Part shown: one piece after another, positions 33,241 through 42,463 of the stretch
How positions within the stretch are numbered: the stretch's first letter is position 1
Layout of the letters: the number at the start of each line of letters is the position of its first letter
Assembly (NCBI RefSeq): GCF_007992115.1
Contig: NZ_BJZQ01000018.1
Coordinates: 1 to 60,403, forward strand
Source of the DNA: Aeromicrobium flavum
Lineage (GTDB): Bacteria > Actinomycetota > Actinomycetes > Propionibacteriales > Nocardioidaceae
Length of the DNA stretch: 60,403 nucleotides
Direction of reading: 5' to 3'
Notes under the pieces: generated by a model
Seen by the model: only the letters and a program-made list of their open reading frames with translations
What the model was told of the DNA's origin: nothing
Databases searched by the model: none
Translations under genes and position numbers: made by a program

Positions 33241-34131
33241 TCAGAGGCCGACGGACTCGTAGATCCGGTCGAGCTCGTCGAGGTAGGCGCCCTCGTCGGC
33301 GCCGGCGCGCTGGTAGGCCTCCATCGCCTCGGCCTGGACCTTCTCGGCCACCTGCTCGTAGCGGGCGTTCCACTTCTCGGCGTCGATCTGCCAGTAGCCG
33401 CACGTGTAGAAGGAGGCCTGCGACCAGCCCAGGCCCTTGCGGAGGTGCTTGCGGACCGCGCGGCTGGCGCGGGCCTCGCCGGCGAGCCACACGTAGTGCC
33501 CGGCGGGGTCGGTGGGCAGCTCGCGCTGCGTCACGGCGGCCTCGAGTGCCGGCGGGATGTCGTGGTCGTTGCGGACGACCTGCCACGTCGCTGAGACGTC
33601 GGCGGCGGACGGCAGCGGCACCTCGTCGGAGGTGTCGGTGACGACGACGTGCACCTCGGCGTGGACCCCCGGCGCGAGGTCGCGCAGGATCCGCGCGAGC
33701 GCGGGGACGCCGGTGAGGTCGCACACCAGCAGCTGCGACGTCGAGCCCGCCGGCGGGCGGTAGAGACCGTGCGGCTCGATGACGCCGACCTGGTCGCCGG
33801 GCTGGCAGACGCGCGCCCAGTCCGAGCCGACGCCCTGCTCGTGCACGGCGATGTCGATGTCGACGCGCACGTCGCCGTCGACCACCCGGTGGTCGGAGAT
33901 CGTGTAGACGCGGGGCACGAGCGGCTCGGCGCCCTCGGGATAGGAGTACGAGAAGTCCTCGCCGATCTCCGGCAGCACCAGCGGTGCGTCGGGGCGCGGC
34001 GGCAGCAGCAGCCGAACGTACTCGTCGGGGATGCCCGTGGACTGCCAGCCCTCGAGGCCGCCCAGCGTGATCGAGACGAGGTGCGGGGTCAGGGCCCTTC
34101 GACCGAGAACGGTCGCGGCAAAGGTCTTCAC
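33241..34131 (-). CDS. Siderophore-interacting protein, FAD-dependent ferric reductase (iron-box controlled)
   Basis: 296 residues of the SIP family, with the flavin motif PRVYTISDH, a VGVIEPHGLY loop, and a NAD(P)H-binding domain (LLVCDLTGVPALARIL, then YTCGYWQIDAEKWN). It should reduce ferric siderophore in the cytoplasm. I chose the GTG at 34131 because GGAGGG is 8 nt upstream; longer in-frame readings enter the operator region. An IdeR/DtxR-type box lies 75 nt upstream, so transcription is expected to rise under iron limitation. A second SIP is at 19395-20174. Confidence 0.9.
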   Translation of the reverse strand: MKTFAATVLGRRALTPHLVSITLGGLEGWQSTGIPDEYVRLLLPPRPDAPLVLPEIGEDFSYSYPEGAEPLVPRVYTISDHRVVDGDVRVDIDIAVHEQGVGSDWARVCQPGDQVGVIEPHGLYRPPAGSTSQLLVCDLTGVPALARILRDLAPGVHAEVHVVVTDTSDEVPLPSAADVSATWQVVRNDHDIPPALEAAVTQRELPTDPAGHYVWLAGEARASRAVRKHLRKGLGWSQASFYTCGYWQIDAEKWNARYEQVAEKVQAEAMEAYQRAGADEGAYLDELDRIYESVGL

Positions 34132-34205
34132 AGATGTCCCTCCGGGTGTCGACCGGTGGACCGGCCGAGGAAGCCGACTCGCCATCTGCGAGACCGGTTC
34201 GTGCG

Positions 34206-34224
34206 TTAGGCAAGGCCAGCCTAA
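34206..34224. promoter_or_regulatory. IdeR/DtxR-type iron box
   Basis: TTAGGCAAGGCCAGCCTAA matches the 19-bp DtxR/IdeR operator TTAGGTTAGGCTAACCTAA at 15 of 19 positions, including both outer TTAGG/CCTAA arms. It lies in the divergent region between the SIP gene and femX and overlaps a possible minus-strand -10. Confidence 0.75.
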
Positions 34225-34250
34225 CAAACATCGTTGGATAGCCTCGACCC

Positions 34251-35363
34251 GTGACCATCCGCGTACGCACCATCGGATCCGACGAGCACCTGGCGTTCGT
34301 CGCCGGCCGTGGATCGGCGAGCTTCCTGCAGACCCCGGCCTGGGCGGCGGTGAAGAGCGAGTGGCGCGGCGAGTCCCTCGGCTGGTTCGACGGCGAAGCC
34401 CTCGTCGGCGTGGGCCTGGTGCTCTACCGCCAAGTGCCGAAGCTCAAGCGCTACCTGGCCTACCTGCCCGAGGGACCGGTGCTGGACTGGAGCGGTGACG
34501 TCGCCGAAGCCCTCGACGCGCTGCGCACGCACCTCAAGGGTCAGGGCGCGTTCGGCATCCGGATGGGGCCGCCGGTCGTCACCCGCCGCTGGGAGGCCGC
34601 GACCCTGAAGGCCGCGCTCGCCGACGAGGTCCTGAACCGGCTCGGGGACGTGCCCGCCGACCACACCGACGACGCGGCGGTGGCCCTCGCCGACCGGCTG
34701 CGCTCCCTCGGCTGGAAGGAGCAGTCCGCCGAGGGTGGCTTCTCCGCGGGCCAGCCGAAGTACAACTTCCAGATCCCGCTGGCCGGCCGCACCGAGGACG
34801 ACGTCCTCGCCGGCATGAACCAGCAGTGGCGCCGCAACATCCGCAAGGCCGCCAAGCAGGGCGTCGAGGTGACCGAGGGCGGTCGCGACGACCTGGCCGA
34901 GTTCCACCGCGTCTACGTCGAGACCGCCGAGCGCGACCACTTCACCCCGCGGCCGCTGTCGTACTTCCAGACGATGTGGGACGCGATGACCGCCGAGGAC
35001 CCGCAGCGCCTGCGCCTGTACCTGGCGCACCACGAGGGCGACCTGGTGGCCTCCACGACGCTCGTCCAGGTGGGCACGCACGCCTGGTACTCCTACGGCG
35101 CATCCACCACGGCCAAGCGCGAGGTGCGCGGCTCGAACGCCGTGCAGTGGCAGATGATCCGCGACTCGCTCGCGGCCGGCGCCGAGGTCTACGACCTGCG
35201 CGGCATCACCGACACGATCGACGCCGAGGACCCGCACGTGGGCCTGCTGCAGTTCAAGGTGGGCACCGGCGGCGAGGCGGTGGAGTACCTCGGCGAGTGG
35301 GACCTGGCGATCAACCGGCCCCTCTACGCCGCGTTCACCGCGTACATGAAGCGGCGCGGCTGA
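34251..35363 (+). CDS. femX: FemX-type peptidoglycan bridge aminoacyltransferase
   Basis: 370 residues of the FemABX/GNAT-tandem family. An N-terminal GNAT half (FLQTPAWAAVKSEWRGESLGWFDGEALVG) and a C-terminal half (YNFQIPLAGRTEDDVLAGM, QWRRNIRKAAKQGVEV, YDLRGITDTIDAEDPHVGLLQFKVGTGGEAVEYLGEWD) fit the family. It adds the first amino acid to lipid II from aminoacyl-tRNA. A -10 (TAGCCT, 34239-34244) lies 6 nt before the GTG, so the message is leaderless. femX beside the S6 operon and an alanine-racemase homologue is known from Streptomyces. Confidence 0.9.
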   Translation: MTIRVRTIGSDEHLAFVAGRGSASFLQTPAWAAVKSEWRGESLGWFDGEALVGVGLVLYRQVPKLKRYLAYLPEGPVLDWSGDVAEALDALRTHLKGQGAFGIRMGPPVVTRRWEAATLKAALADEVLNRLGDVPADHTDDAAVALADRLRSLGWKEQSAEGGFSAGQPKYNFQIPLAGRTEDDVLAGMNQQWRRNIRKAAKQGVEVTEGGRDDLAEFHRVYVETAERDHFTPRPLSYFQTMWDAMTAEDPQRLRLYLAHHEGDLVASTTLVQVGTHAWYSYGASTTAKREVRGSNAVQWQMIRDSLAAGAEVYDLRGITDTIDAEDPHVGLLQFKVGTGGEAVEYLGEWDLAINRPLYAAFTAYMKRRG

Positions 35364-35408
35364 CCGTCGGTCGCCGGGCCTCAGCCCGAACCCGGCAGGA
35401 TGGGGCGC

Positions 35409-36443
35409 ATGGCGTTCGACCTCGAGATCCGGGCCGCCGACTGGCGCGCCCACCTGGCCACCACCCGTGACGCCCAGCCGGGCCTCGTCCCGGTCATCAA
35501 GGGCAACGGCTACGGCCTCGGCCGCGAGCGGCTGGCCCACGAGGCGGAGCGCTTCGGCGCCGACCTGATCTCCGTCGGCACGTACGAGGAGGCTGCCGAG
35601 CTGCTCGGGGCGTTCCCCGGCGACGTGCAGGTCCTCACCCCGTGGCGGCCGTTCTCGCTGCCGGTGGACGACCCCCGCGTGATCCACACGGTCGGCCGGA
35701 TCGAGGACATCCCCGCGCTCGCTGCCGCCCGGCCGGGTGCGCGCATCGTCGTGGAGGCCGTCACCTCGATGGCCCGCCACGGACTCGATCGCCACCACCT
35801 CGCCGAGGCCGCTCGCGCCATCGCCGCGACCGACCTCGTGGTCGAGGGCTTCGCGATCCACCTGCCGATGGCCGGCGGCAACCTGGCCGAGGCCCGCACG
35901 TGGTGCGCGATCCTCGAGACGTCCGCCCTGCAGACCACCACCGTGTACTGCTCGCACCTGACGGTGCCGCAGCTGGAGCAGCTGCGCGCCGAGCGCCCGA
36001 ACCTCACGATCCGGCCCCGCGTGGGCACGTCGCTGTGGCTCGGCCGCCTCGAATCGCTGACCGTCCGGTCGACGGTGCTGGACGTGCACACCGTGCAGCG
36101 CGGCGAGCGCGTCGGCTACCGGCAGGGCCGGGTCCCGCGCGCCGGCCACGTCGTCGTCGTGGCCGGGGGGACCAGCCACGGGATCGGCCTCGAGGCGCCC
36201 CGCGCGGTGGCCGGCGTCGCCAGCCGCGGCAAGGCCGCCGCGAAGGGCGGGCTGGCCGCCGCCGGACTGGCCCTGTCGCCGTTCACGATCGGTGGCAAGC
36301 AGCGCTGGTTCGTCGAGCCGCCGCACATGCAGGCCAGCATGATCCTGCTGCCCGAGGGCACCCCGGTGCCCGCAGTGGGCGACCGCCTCCCGGCGGCCGT
36401 CCGCTACACGATCGCGCAGTTCGACGCGATCACCGAGGTCTGA
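35409..36443 (+). CDS. Alanine racemase family PLP protein
   Basis: 344 residues. The N-terminal TIM barrel starts FDLEIRAADWRAHLATT and has the PLP-lysine motif VPVIKGNGYGLGRERLAHEAE. A C-terminal beta domain follows (MQASMILLPEGTPVPAVGDRLP). The usual alanine racemase catalytic-Tyr region and later motifs are divergent, so the activity may differ from Ala racemisation. The start at 35409 (MAFDLE) has CAGGAT 7 nt upstream; the in-frame ATG at 35400 has no ribosome site. It follows femX, which suggests a peptidoglycan-linked role, and converges on the PBP gene (9 nt between stops). Confidence 0.78.
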   Translation: MAFDLEIRAADWRAHLATTRDAQPGLVPVIKGNGYGLGRERLAHEAERFGADLISVGTYEEAAELLGAFPGDVQVLTPWRPFSLPVDDPRVIHTVGRIEDIPALAAARPGARIVVEAVTSMARHGLDRHHLAEAARAIAATDLVVEGFAIHLPMAGGNLAEARTWCAILETSALQTTTVYCSHLTVPQLEQLRAERPNLTIRPRVGTSLWLGRLESLTVRSTVLDVHTVQRGERVGYRQGRVPRAGHVVVVAGGTSHGIGLEAPRAVAGVASRGKAAAKGGLAAAGLALSPFTIGGKQRWFVEPPHMQASMILLPEGTPVPAVGDRLPAAVRYTIAQFDAITEV

Positions 36444-36452
36444 GCCGCCCGC

Positions 36453-38681
36453 TCAGCCCTGGCCGCCGCCGGGACCGGTCCCACCGTCCCGGCCGTTGCC
36501 GGCACCGCCCTCGCCACCGGGCTTCGGCGCGGGAACGGTCGGCGTGGGCGCGGGCGGCGGGGTCGTCACCGGGGGCGCCGTCGGCTCGGGAGCCGGCTGC
36601 GTCGGGGCCGGTGTCGTAGGCTGGGGAGCCGGCTGGGTCGGCTTCGGCGTCGGCTTCTCGACCTTCTCGTCGTCCTTCTTCTTGGGCTTCGGGGCGGTGC
36701 CGGGGTTGGCGACCGCCGTTCCCTTCTCAGCCTTGATGTTCGCCCGCGGCGGGAAGGAGCCGCACTCGCTGCCCGCGAGGGCGCGGTTCATGTGCGCGGC
36801 GAACGTCTGCGCCGGGTAGGTGCCGCCGAAGAAGGGGTTGAGGTAGCCCTCGAGCTCCTCGTTGCCCCGGCCGCGGTTGTACATGACCGCCGTGGCGAGC
36901 TTCGGGGTCGCACCGACGAACCATGAGGAGGACACGCGGTCCTCGCCGTCCTTGCCGTCGTTGGCCGTGGCGGTGCCAGTCTTGCCCGCGGTGGGGCAGA
37001 ACGTTCGGCCCTGGACGCCCGAGCCGCTGCGCACCACGGTCTGCAGCGCAGCGAGCGTGTCGGCGGCGACGTCCTCGTCGATGGTCTGCGTGGTCGCGAC
37101 GTTGTGCTTGAAGACGCGGGCGCCCCGCGCGTCGTCCACGCGCTCGATGACGTACCACTGGGCCCGCTTGCCCTCGGCCGCCAAGGTCGCGTAGGCGTTG
37201 GCCATGTCGATCGGGGCGACCGGGGCGTAGCCCAGGGACACGCCGATGACCGGCTCGATCGTGTCGATGGTCGACTGCGGGATGCCGGCCTCGCGCGCCG
37301 CCTTGAGGATCTTGCGCCCGCCGTTGTCCATCTGGTCGGTGAGGTCGACGAACGCGGTGTTGACCGAGAACTCCGTGGCCCGCTCGAGGTTGATGAAGCC
37401 GTAGGACTTGCCGCCGCTGTCGCCCTGGTTCTGGATCTCGGCGTCGCCGATCCTCAGCGGCGCGTTGCCGTTGAGGCGGGTCTGCAGGCTGTAGCCGTTC
37501 TCGAGCGCTGCGACGACCGCGAACGCCTTGAAGGTCGAGCCCGGCTGGGTCTTCTCGGTGGCCCAGTTCAGCTGGTTCTTCAGGTAGTCGGGCCCGCCGT
37601 ACAGGGCACGGACCGCACCGGTGCCGGGCTGGACGGAGACCACGGCGTTGTTGAGCTCCTTGAGGCCGTCGGGACGGACCTCCTTGACCGCGTCGACCGC
37701 CGCGTCCTGCGCGTCCTTGTCGAACGTGGTGACGACCCGGAGGCCGCCGCCCTCGATCTCGGTGTCGAGGAAGCCCTCGGCGCGCATCTGCGCCCGCACC
37801 AGCTCCAGCACGTGGCCCTTCGGGCCCTCGAACCGCTGGTTGGCGCGCTGCTTCTTGAACTTGGGGAACTTGCCCTTGTGCGCCGCGGCATCGGCCGCCG
37901 TGATGGAGCCGCGCTTGACCATGCCGTCGAGGACGTAGTTGAAGCGGGGCAGGACACGGTCGCGGGCGCCCTCGGCGTACGGGTCGAAGTACGACGGGTT
38001 GTTGATGACCGTGGCCAGGAAGGCGGCCTGGCCGATGTTGAGCTTCGCGGCCGGCTTGCCGAAGTAGGTGCGCGACGCGACCTCGACGCCGTAGGCGCCG
38101 TTGCCGTAGTAGATCGTGTTGAGGTAGCCCTCGAGGATCTCCTGCTTGGTCAGCTGGTTGTGGATCTTGACCGAGAGGACGGCCTCCTTCACCTTGCGGG
38201 TGTAGGAGCGCTCCTGGTTCAGGTACAGGATCTTCACGTACTGCTGCGTGATCGTGGAGCCGCCGCCGGTGATGGCGCCGCTCGTGGCGTTGTTGCGCGC
38301 CGCCCGGACGATGCCGCGCACGTCGATGCCGCGGTTCTCCCAGAAGGTGCGGTCCTCCGCGGCCACGACGGCGTCGCGCATGACCTCGGGGATCTCGTCG
38401 TACTCCAGGCGCTCGCGGTTCTGCGTCGCGAAGCTGCCGATCTTGGTCTTGCCGTCCGAGTAGTAGACGTTCGTCGTCTCGGTCTGGAAGTCGGCGTTGG
38501 GGTCGGGGATCTTGATCGTGGCGTACAGGACCGCGAAGACCAGGGCTCCGACGATGAAGCCGGCCACCATGAGGAACAGCAGCCACCGCAGCGCGCGCAC
38601 CGGCAGGGAGCCGGTGCCTCCGATCCTGCGGCTGAACCGCTTCAACGGTCCCTGCGTGTTCTTCGTGCGAGTTTTCGCCAC
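36453..38681 (-). CDS. Bifunctional class A penicillin-binding protein
   Basis: 742 residues. A cytoplasmic basic tail and one TM helix (about 32-54), a GT51 transglycosylase (EDRTFWENRGIDVRGIVRAARNN, GGSTITQQYVKILY, catalytic Glu in EDRTF), a transpeptidase with the SxxK Ser in GSTFKAF, SVN in EFSVNTAF and KTGT in AGKTGTA, then a Pro/Thr-rich C-tail of about 100 residues ending GGTGPGGGQG. It polymerises and cross-links peptidoglycan. The GTG at 38681 has AAGGAA upstream; longer readings are shadows. The padR-ino1 pair is divergent, as beside mycobacterial ponA1. Confidence 0.95.
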   Translation of the reverse strand: MAKTRTKNTQGPLKRFSRRIGGTGSLPVRALRWLLFLMVAGFIVGALVFAVLYATIKIPDPNADFQTETTNVYYSDGKTKIGSFATQNRERLEYDEIPEVMRDAVVAAEDRTFWENRGIDVRGIVRAARNNATSGAITGGGSTITQQYVKILYLNQERSYTRKVKEAVLSVKIHNQLTKQEILEGYLNTIYYGNGAYGVEVASRTYFGKPAAKLNIGQAAFLATVINNPSYFDPYAEGARDRVLPRFNYVLDGMVKRGSITAADAAAHKGKFPKFKKQRANQRFEGPKGHVLELVRAQMRAEGFLDTEIEGGGLRVVTTFDKDAQDAAVDAVKEVRPDGLKELNNAVVSVQPGTGAVRALYGGPDYLKNQLNWATEKTQPGSTFKAFAVVAALENGYSLQTRLNGNAPLRIGDAEIQNQGDSGGKSYGFINLERATEFSVNTAFVDLTDQMDNGGRKILKAAREAGIPQSTIDTIEPVIGVSLGYAPVAPIDMANAYATLAAEGKRAQWYVIERVDDARGARVFKHNVATTQTIDEDVAADTLAALQTVVRSGSGVQGRTFCPTAGKTGTATANDGKDGEDRVSSSWFVGATPKLATAVMYNRGRGNEELEGYLNPFFGGTYPAQTFAAHMNRALAGSECGSFPPRANIKAEKGTAVANPGTAPKPKKKDDEKVEKPTPKPTQPAPQPTTPAPTQPAPEPTAPPVTTPPPAPTPTVPAPKPGGEGGAGNGRDGGTGPGGGQG

Positions 38682-38709
38682 GAACGGGTTCCTTCCGGAC
38701 GACGAATCC

Positions 38710-38734
38710 AACGCTCCAGTCTGACCCGTGTTCC
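38710..38734 (-). promoter_or_regulatory. Possible ECF-sigma promoter of the PBP gene
   Basis: On the minus strand GGAAC (38734-38730) is followed by 17 nt and GTT (38712-38710). This resembles promoters of SigE/SigH/SigR-type ECF sigma factors. A standard -10-like CAGACT (38723-38718) lies between, so a housekeeping promoter is also possible. Confidence 0.35.
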
Positions 38735-38786
38735 TGAGAACGCGAATCCCGGAGGGCCGGGGGGTGGTTTTGTGCCCTACTCGATG

Positions 38787-38799
38787 TATCGTACCGATA
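38787..38799. promoter_or_regulatory. Palindrome upstream of padR, candidate operator
   Basis: TATCG-TAC-CGATA, a perfect 13-bp palindrome 50 nt before the padR start and in the divergent region with the PBP gene. The position suits PadR autoregulation. Confidence 0.45.
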
Positions 38800-38849
38800 T
38801 AGCCGTTCGTGGCATCGAACGGAAGTGATCCCTGGGGGAGGAGGCGACG

Positions 38850-39431
38850 ATGGCCCGACGCGGAGCAGCACTGGAGTTGGCCGTCCTCGGCCTGCTCGCC
38901 GACTCGCCGATGCACGGCTACGAGCTGCGCAAGCAGGTCAACGGCCTGCTCGGCTGGACCCGGCTGCTGTCCTACGGGACGCTCTACCCCTGCCTCAAGC
39001 AGCTGACGCGCGCCGGCTTCATCGCGGCCGACACCGAGACGACGCCGCGCGGCAAGCGGCCCCGGATCGTGTACCGGCTCACGGCCGAGGGCAAGGAGTA
39101 CTTCACCTCCCTGCTCGAGGACGGCGGCCCGTCGGCCTGGGACGACGAGAACTTCGGGGTGCGGTTCGCCCTGTTCGCGCGCACCAGCTCCCCCACCCGG
39201 GTCCGGATCCTCGAAGGACGCCGGTCCCGCCTGGAGGAGCGACTCGAGAACGTCCGCACGGCCGCGGCCACCCGCCGTGAACGCATGGACGCCTACACCC
39301 GCGAACTCCAGCGTCACGGTCTCGAGTCCGTGGAGCGCGAGATCAACTGGCTGACCGAGTTGATCGACCGTGAGCGCGCCGACGCGTTCTCGGAGCACGA
39401 AGACACCAGCACGACAGACAAGGAAAAGTGA
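38850..39431 (+). CDS. PadR family transcriptional regulator
   Basis: 193 residues. An N-terminal winged helix ([56 protein letters not shown]) is followed by the helical Vir_act_alpha_C dimerisation region ([31 protein letters not shown]). It is 7 nt upstream of ino1, so it likely regulates itself and inositol synthesis. The same pair (PadR and ino1) is adjacent in Mycobacterium tuberculosis, where the function of this regulator is little known. Confidence 0.92.
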   Translation: MARRGAALELAVLGLLADSPMHGYELRKQVNGLLGWTRLLSYGTLYPCLKQLTRAGFIAADTETTPRGKRPRIVYRLTAEGKEYFTSLLEDGGPSAWDDENFGVRFALFARTSSPTRVRILEGRRSRLEERLENVRTAAATRRERMDAYTRELQRHGLESVEREINWLTELIDRERADAFSEHEDTSTTDKEK

Positions 39432-39438
39432 GGTCTCC

Positions 39439-40539
39439 ATGAGTTCGGAGAACAAGGTCCGCGTGGCCATCGTCGGCGTCGGCAACTGCGCCACGTCCCT
39501 GATCCAGGGCGTCGAGTACTACAAGGACGCCGACCCGGAGGCCACCGTCCCCGGGCTCATGCACGTCAAGCTCGGGCAGTACCACGTCAATGACGTCGAG
39601 TTCGTCGCCGCGTTCGACGTCGACGCCAAGAAGGTCGGGTTCGACCTGGCCGAGGCCACCCTCGCCAGCGAGAACAACACCATCAAGATCACCGACGTCC
39701 CGCCGACCGGCGTGATCGTCCAGCGTGGTCCGACGCTGGACGGCCTGGGCAAGTACTACCTCCAGACCATCGAGCAGTCCGAGGCCGAGCCGGTCGACGT
39801 CGTGCAGGTCCTCAAGGACACGCAGGCCGACGTGCTCGTCTCCTACCTGCCCGTGGGCTCGGAGGAGGCCGACAAGTTCTACGCGCAGTGCGCCATCGAC
39901 GCGAAGGTCGCGTTCGTCAACGCCCTGCCCGTGTTCATCGCCTCCGACCCCGAGTGGGCCAAGAAGTTCGAGGACGCCGGCGTCCCGATCATCGGCGACG
40001 ACATCAAGAGCCAGGTCGGCGCGACCATCACGCACCGCGTCATGGCCAAGCTGTTCGAGGACCGGGGCGTCGCCCTGGACCGCACGTACCAGCTGAACGT
40101 CGGCGGCAACATGGACTTCAAGAACATGCTCGAGCGCGAGCGCCTGGAGTCCAAGAAGGTCTCGAAGACCCAGGCCGTCACGTCCAACCTGCACGGCTCG
40201 CTGGCCGACAAGGTCGACGACCGCAACGTCCACATCGGCCCGTCGGACTACGTCGCCTGGCTCGACGACCGCAAGTGGGCGTACGTGCGCCTCGAAGGTC
40301 GCGCGTTCGGTGACGTCCCGCTCAACCTGGAGTACAAGCTCGAGGTCTGGGACTCGCCGAACTCGGCCGGCATCATCATCGACGCCATCCGCGCGGCCAA
40401 GATCGCCAAGGACCGCGGCGTCGCGGGCCCGCTGCTGTCGGCCTCGTCGTACCTGATGAAGTCGCCGCCGGAGCAGCGTCCCGACGACGAGGGTCGCGCC
40501 ACGCTCGAGGCCTTCATCGCGGGCACCGAGGAGCGCTGA
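39439..40539 (+). CDS. ino1: Inositol-3-phosphate synthase
   Basis: 366 residues of the short actinobacterial MIP synthase form. NAD site [20 protein letters not shown], the central [20 protein letters not shown], and the conserved [13 protein letters not shown] and SKTQAV blocks are present. It converts glucose-6-phosphate to inositol-3-phosphate, the entry point to phosphatidylinositol, mycothiol and, in relatives, glycolipids. Start ATG at 39439 follows GAGGT about 6 nt upstream. It ends at a strong terminator. Confidence 0.96.
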   Translation: MSSENKVRVAIVGVGNCATSLIQGVEYYKDADPEATVPGLMHVKLGQYHVNDVEFVAAFDVDAKKVGFDLAEATLASENNTIKITDVPPTGVIVQRGPTLDGLGKYYLQTIEQSEAEPVDVVQVLKDTQADVLVSYLPVGSEEADKFYAQCAIDAKVAFVNALPVFIASDPEWAKKFEDAGVPIIGDDIKSQVGATITHRVMAKLFEDRGVALDRTYQLNVGGNMDFKNMLERERLESKKVSKTQAVTSNLHGSLADKVDDRNVHIGPSDYVAWLDDRKWAYVRLEGRAFGDVPLNLEYKLEVWDSPNSAGIIIDAIRAAKIAKDRGVAGPLLSASSYLMKSPPEQRPDDEGRATLEAFIAGTEER

Positions 40540-40554
40540 GCCTCAGCACCCGCC

Positions 40555-40592
40555 AGAGACGCACCGGACCCGAGGGGGTCCGGTGCGTCTCT
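40555..40592. terminator. Strong bidirectional terminator hairpin
   Basis: Perfect 17-bp stem (40555-40571 with 40576-40592) and 4-nt loop GAGG, between the convergent ino1 and DUF808 genes. Confidence 0.85.
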
Positions 40593-40605
40593 GTGTACGG
40601 AGGTC

Positions 40606-41562
40606 TCAGTGGGCGGCGGTGGACGTGCCGCTGCGCAGGCGCTTGATCCCGCTGACGATCGTCACGACCACCGCGCCGATCAGCAGGCCGATGAGCGCCG
40701 AGACCGCGGTGTTGGCGACCCATTCGAACGCACCGTCGGCGAAGGGCATGACGTCGGCGACCCAGTGCTCAAGGTCGTGCACCTTGCCGTAGACCCAGTG
40801 CCAGCCGAGCTCGTCGGTGCCCACGAGGATGATGTGCCCGCCGACCCAGAGCATCGCGGCGATGCCGACGGTGGCCAGGGTCGAGAGCACCTTGGGCATC
40901 GCCTTGACCAGCAGCCGCCCCACGCGCTGGGCGAGGTTCGAGGTCCGGCCGGCCAGGTTCATGCCCACGTCGTCCATCCGCACGATCAGCGCGACCGCGC
41001 CGTAGACCAGCGCGGTGATGCCCAGGGCGACGAGCACCAGGATGATCGCGCGGGACACCAGCGGTTCGTCCGCGACCTCGTTGAGCGAGATCACCATGAT
41101 CTCGGTCGAGAGGATGAAGTCGGTGCGGATCGCGCCGGAGACGACCTGCTTCTCGGCCTCGGGCCCGCTGGTTGACGCCGGTTCCTCCTTCGCGTGACCC
41201 TCGTGCGGCTTCAGCAGGTGCCAGATCTTCTCGGCGCCCTCGAAGCACAGGTACGTGCCGCCGACCATGAGCAGCGGGGTCAGGATCCACGGCACGAACT
41301 GGCTCATCAGCAGCAGGCCGGGAAGGATGAACAGCAGCTTGTTGCGCAGCGAGCCCTTGGCGATGCGGCCGATGATGCTCAGCTCGCGCTTGGGGTCGAC
41401 GCCGTGCACGTAGCGCGGGGTGACCGCGGCATCGTCGACGACGACGCCAGCGGCCTTCGCGCTGGCCTTGCCGGCCGCCGCGGTGACGTCGTCGACGGAC
41501 GCGGCCGCCAGTCGTGCCAGCGCAGCCACGTCGTCGAGCAGGGCGACAAGTCCTCCAGCCAT
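40606..41562 (-). CDS. DUF808 (YedI-like) membrane protein
   Basis: 318 residues. The start MAGGLVALLDDVAALARLAAASVDDVTAAAGKA and the GDP segment VVDDAAVTPRYVHGVDPKREL are typical. Several TM helices follow (LFILPGLLLMSQFVPWILTPLLMVGGTYLCF, AIILVLVALGITALVYG, TLATVGIAAMLWVGGHIIL and the C-terminal LIGLLIGAVVVTIVSG). The family has no known function. A -10 box (TACGCT, 41569-41574) lies 6 nt before the ATG, so the message is leaderless. Confidence 0.9.
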   Translation of the reverse strand: MAGGLVALLDDVAALARLAAASVDDVTAAAGKASAKAAGVVVDDAAVTPRYVHGVDPKRELSIIGRIAKGSLRNKLLFILPGLLLMSQFVPWILTPLLMVGGTYLCFEGAEKIWHLLKPHEGHAKEEPASTSGPEAEKQVVSGAIRTDFILSTEIMVISLNEVADEPLVSRAIILVLVALGITALVYGAVALIVRMDDVGMNLAGRTSNLAQRVGRLLVKAMPKVLSTLATVGIAAMLWVGGHIILVGTDELGWHWVYGKVHDLEHWVADVMPFADGAFEWVANTAVSALIGLLIGAVVVTIVSGIKRLRSGTSTAAH

Positions 41563-41665
41563 GGGCTCAGCGTACGGGCGTGGCCGCGGGCCGGCACGGC
41601 GCACCGGGGCCGACCGCGCCGGTGACCGGCACGCCGAGCGACCGACCCGTGGATAGGGTGCTGCC

Positions 41666-42415
41666 ATGGTCATCGGCTTCGGCATCGACATCGGCGGGAC
41701 CGGCACCAAGGGGGCTCCGGTCGACCTCGACACGGGCACGCTCGTGGGCGACCGCTTCCGCATCCCCACGCCCCGACCGGCGACTCCGCAGGCGGTGGCC
41801 GAGGTCGCGGCGCAGATCGTGGCGCACTTCCCCGACACGCAGGACGTGCCGCAGATCGGCGTCGCCATCCCGGCCGTCGTGCAGCGGGGCGTCGCCCGGT
41901 CGGCGGCCAACATCGACCCGTCGTGGATCGACACCGACGTCGACGCGCTGTTCACCGACGTCCTCGGTCGCGAGGTGCACGTCGTGAACGACGCCGACGC
42001 GGCCGGCGTGGCCGAGAACGACTACGGCGCCGCGCGTGACGAGGACGGGCTCGTCTGCGTCATCACCCTCGGCACCGGCATCGGCTCCGCGCTGATCAAC
42101 GCCGGGACCCTCGTGCCCAACACGGAGTTCGGCCACCTCGAGGTGGCGGGTCACCCGAACGCCGAGAAGTGGGCCGCGACGAGCGCCCGCGAGCGCGAGG
42201 ACCTGTCCTGGAAGGACTGGGCCGAGCGCCTGCAGGTGTACTTCAGCCACCTCGAGCGGATCCTGTCGCCCGACCTGTTCGTCGTCGGCGGCGGCGTCAG
42301 CAAGAACAGCGAGAAGTTCCTGCCCCTGCTGGACCTCCGCACCCCGATCGTCCCCGCCGAGCACCGCAACAACGCCGGCATCATCGGTGCCGCCGCGCTC
42401 GGCGAGCGCGGCTGA
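41666..42415 (+). CDS. ppgK: Polyphosphate glucokinase (ROK family)
   Basis: 249 residues with the PpgK/ROK signature: phosphate-1 loop GIDIGGTGTKGAPVDLDTG, catalytic-base Asp in VNDADAAGVAE, phosphate-2 ITLGTGIGSAL, the EFGHLEV block and the C-terminal VVGGGVSKN. It phosphorylates glucose using polyphosphate or ATP. A -10 (TAGGGT, 41654-41659) is 6 nt before the ATG, leaderless. Glucose-6-P produced here is the substrate of ino1 nearby, though the two are separate units. Confidence 0.93.
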   Translation: MVIGFGIDIGGTGTKGAPVDLDTGTLVGDRFRIPTPRPATPQAVAEVAAQIVAHFPDTQDVPQIGVAIPAVVQRGVARSAANIDPSWIDTDVDALFTDVLGREVHVVNDADAAGVAENDYGAARDEDGLVCVITLGTGIGSALINAGTLVPNTEFGHLEVAGHPNAEKWAATSAREREDLSWKDWAERLQVYFSHLERILSPDLFVVGGGVSKNSEKFLPLLDLRTPIVPAEHRNNAGIIGAAALGERG

Positions 42416-42463
42416 TTTCGCTCGCACGGTGGAGTAACTCCGAGTTTCTGGCACAGTGCCCCC

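Noticed and set aside
37104..38828. A 574-codon open frame antisense to the penicillin-binding protein
   Set aside because: It is the complement of a high-GC gene, has no domain or ribosome site, and codon use is that of an antisense shadow.
38682..39494. An N-terminal extension of the PBP frame
   Set aside because: The extension lies antisense to padR, and the GTG at 38681 has a ribosome site and starts a normal PBP tail and TM helix.
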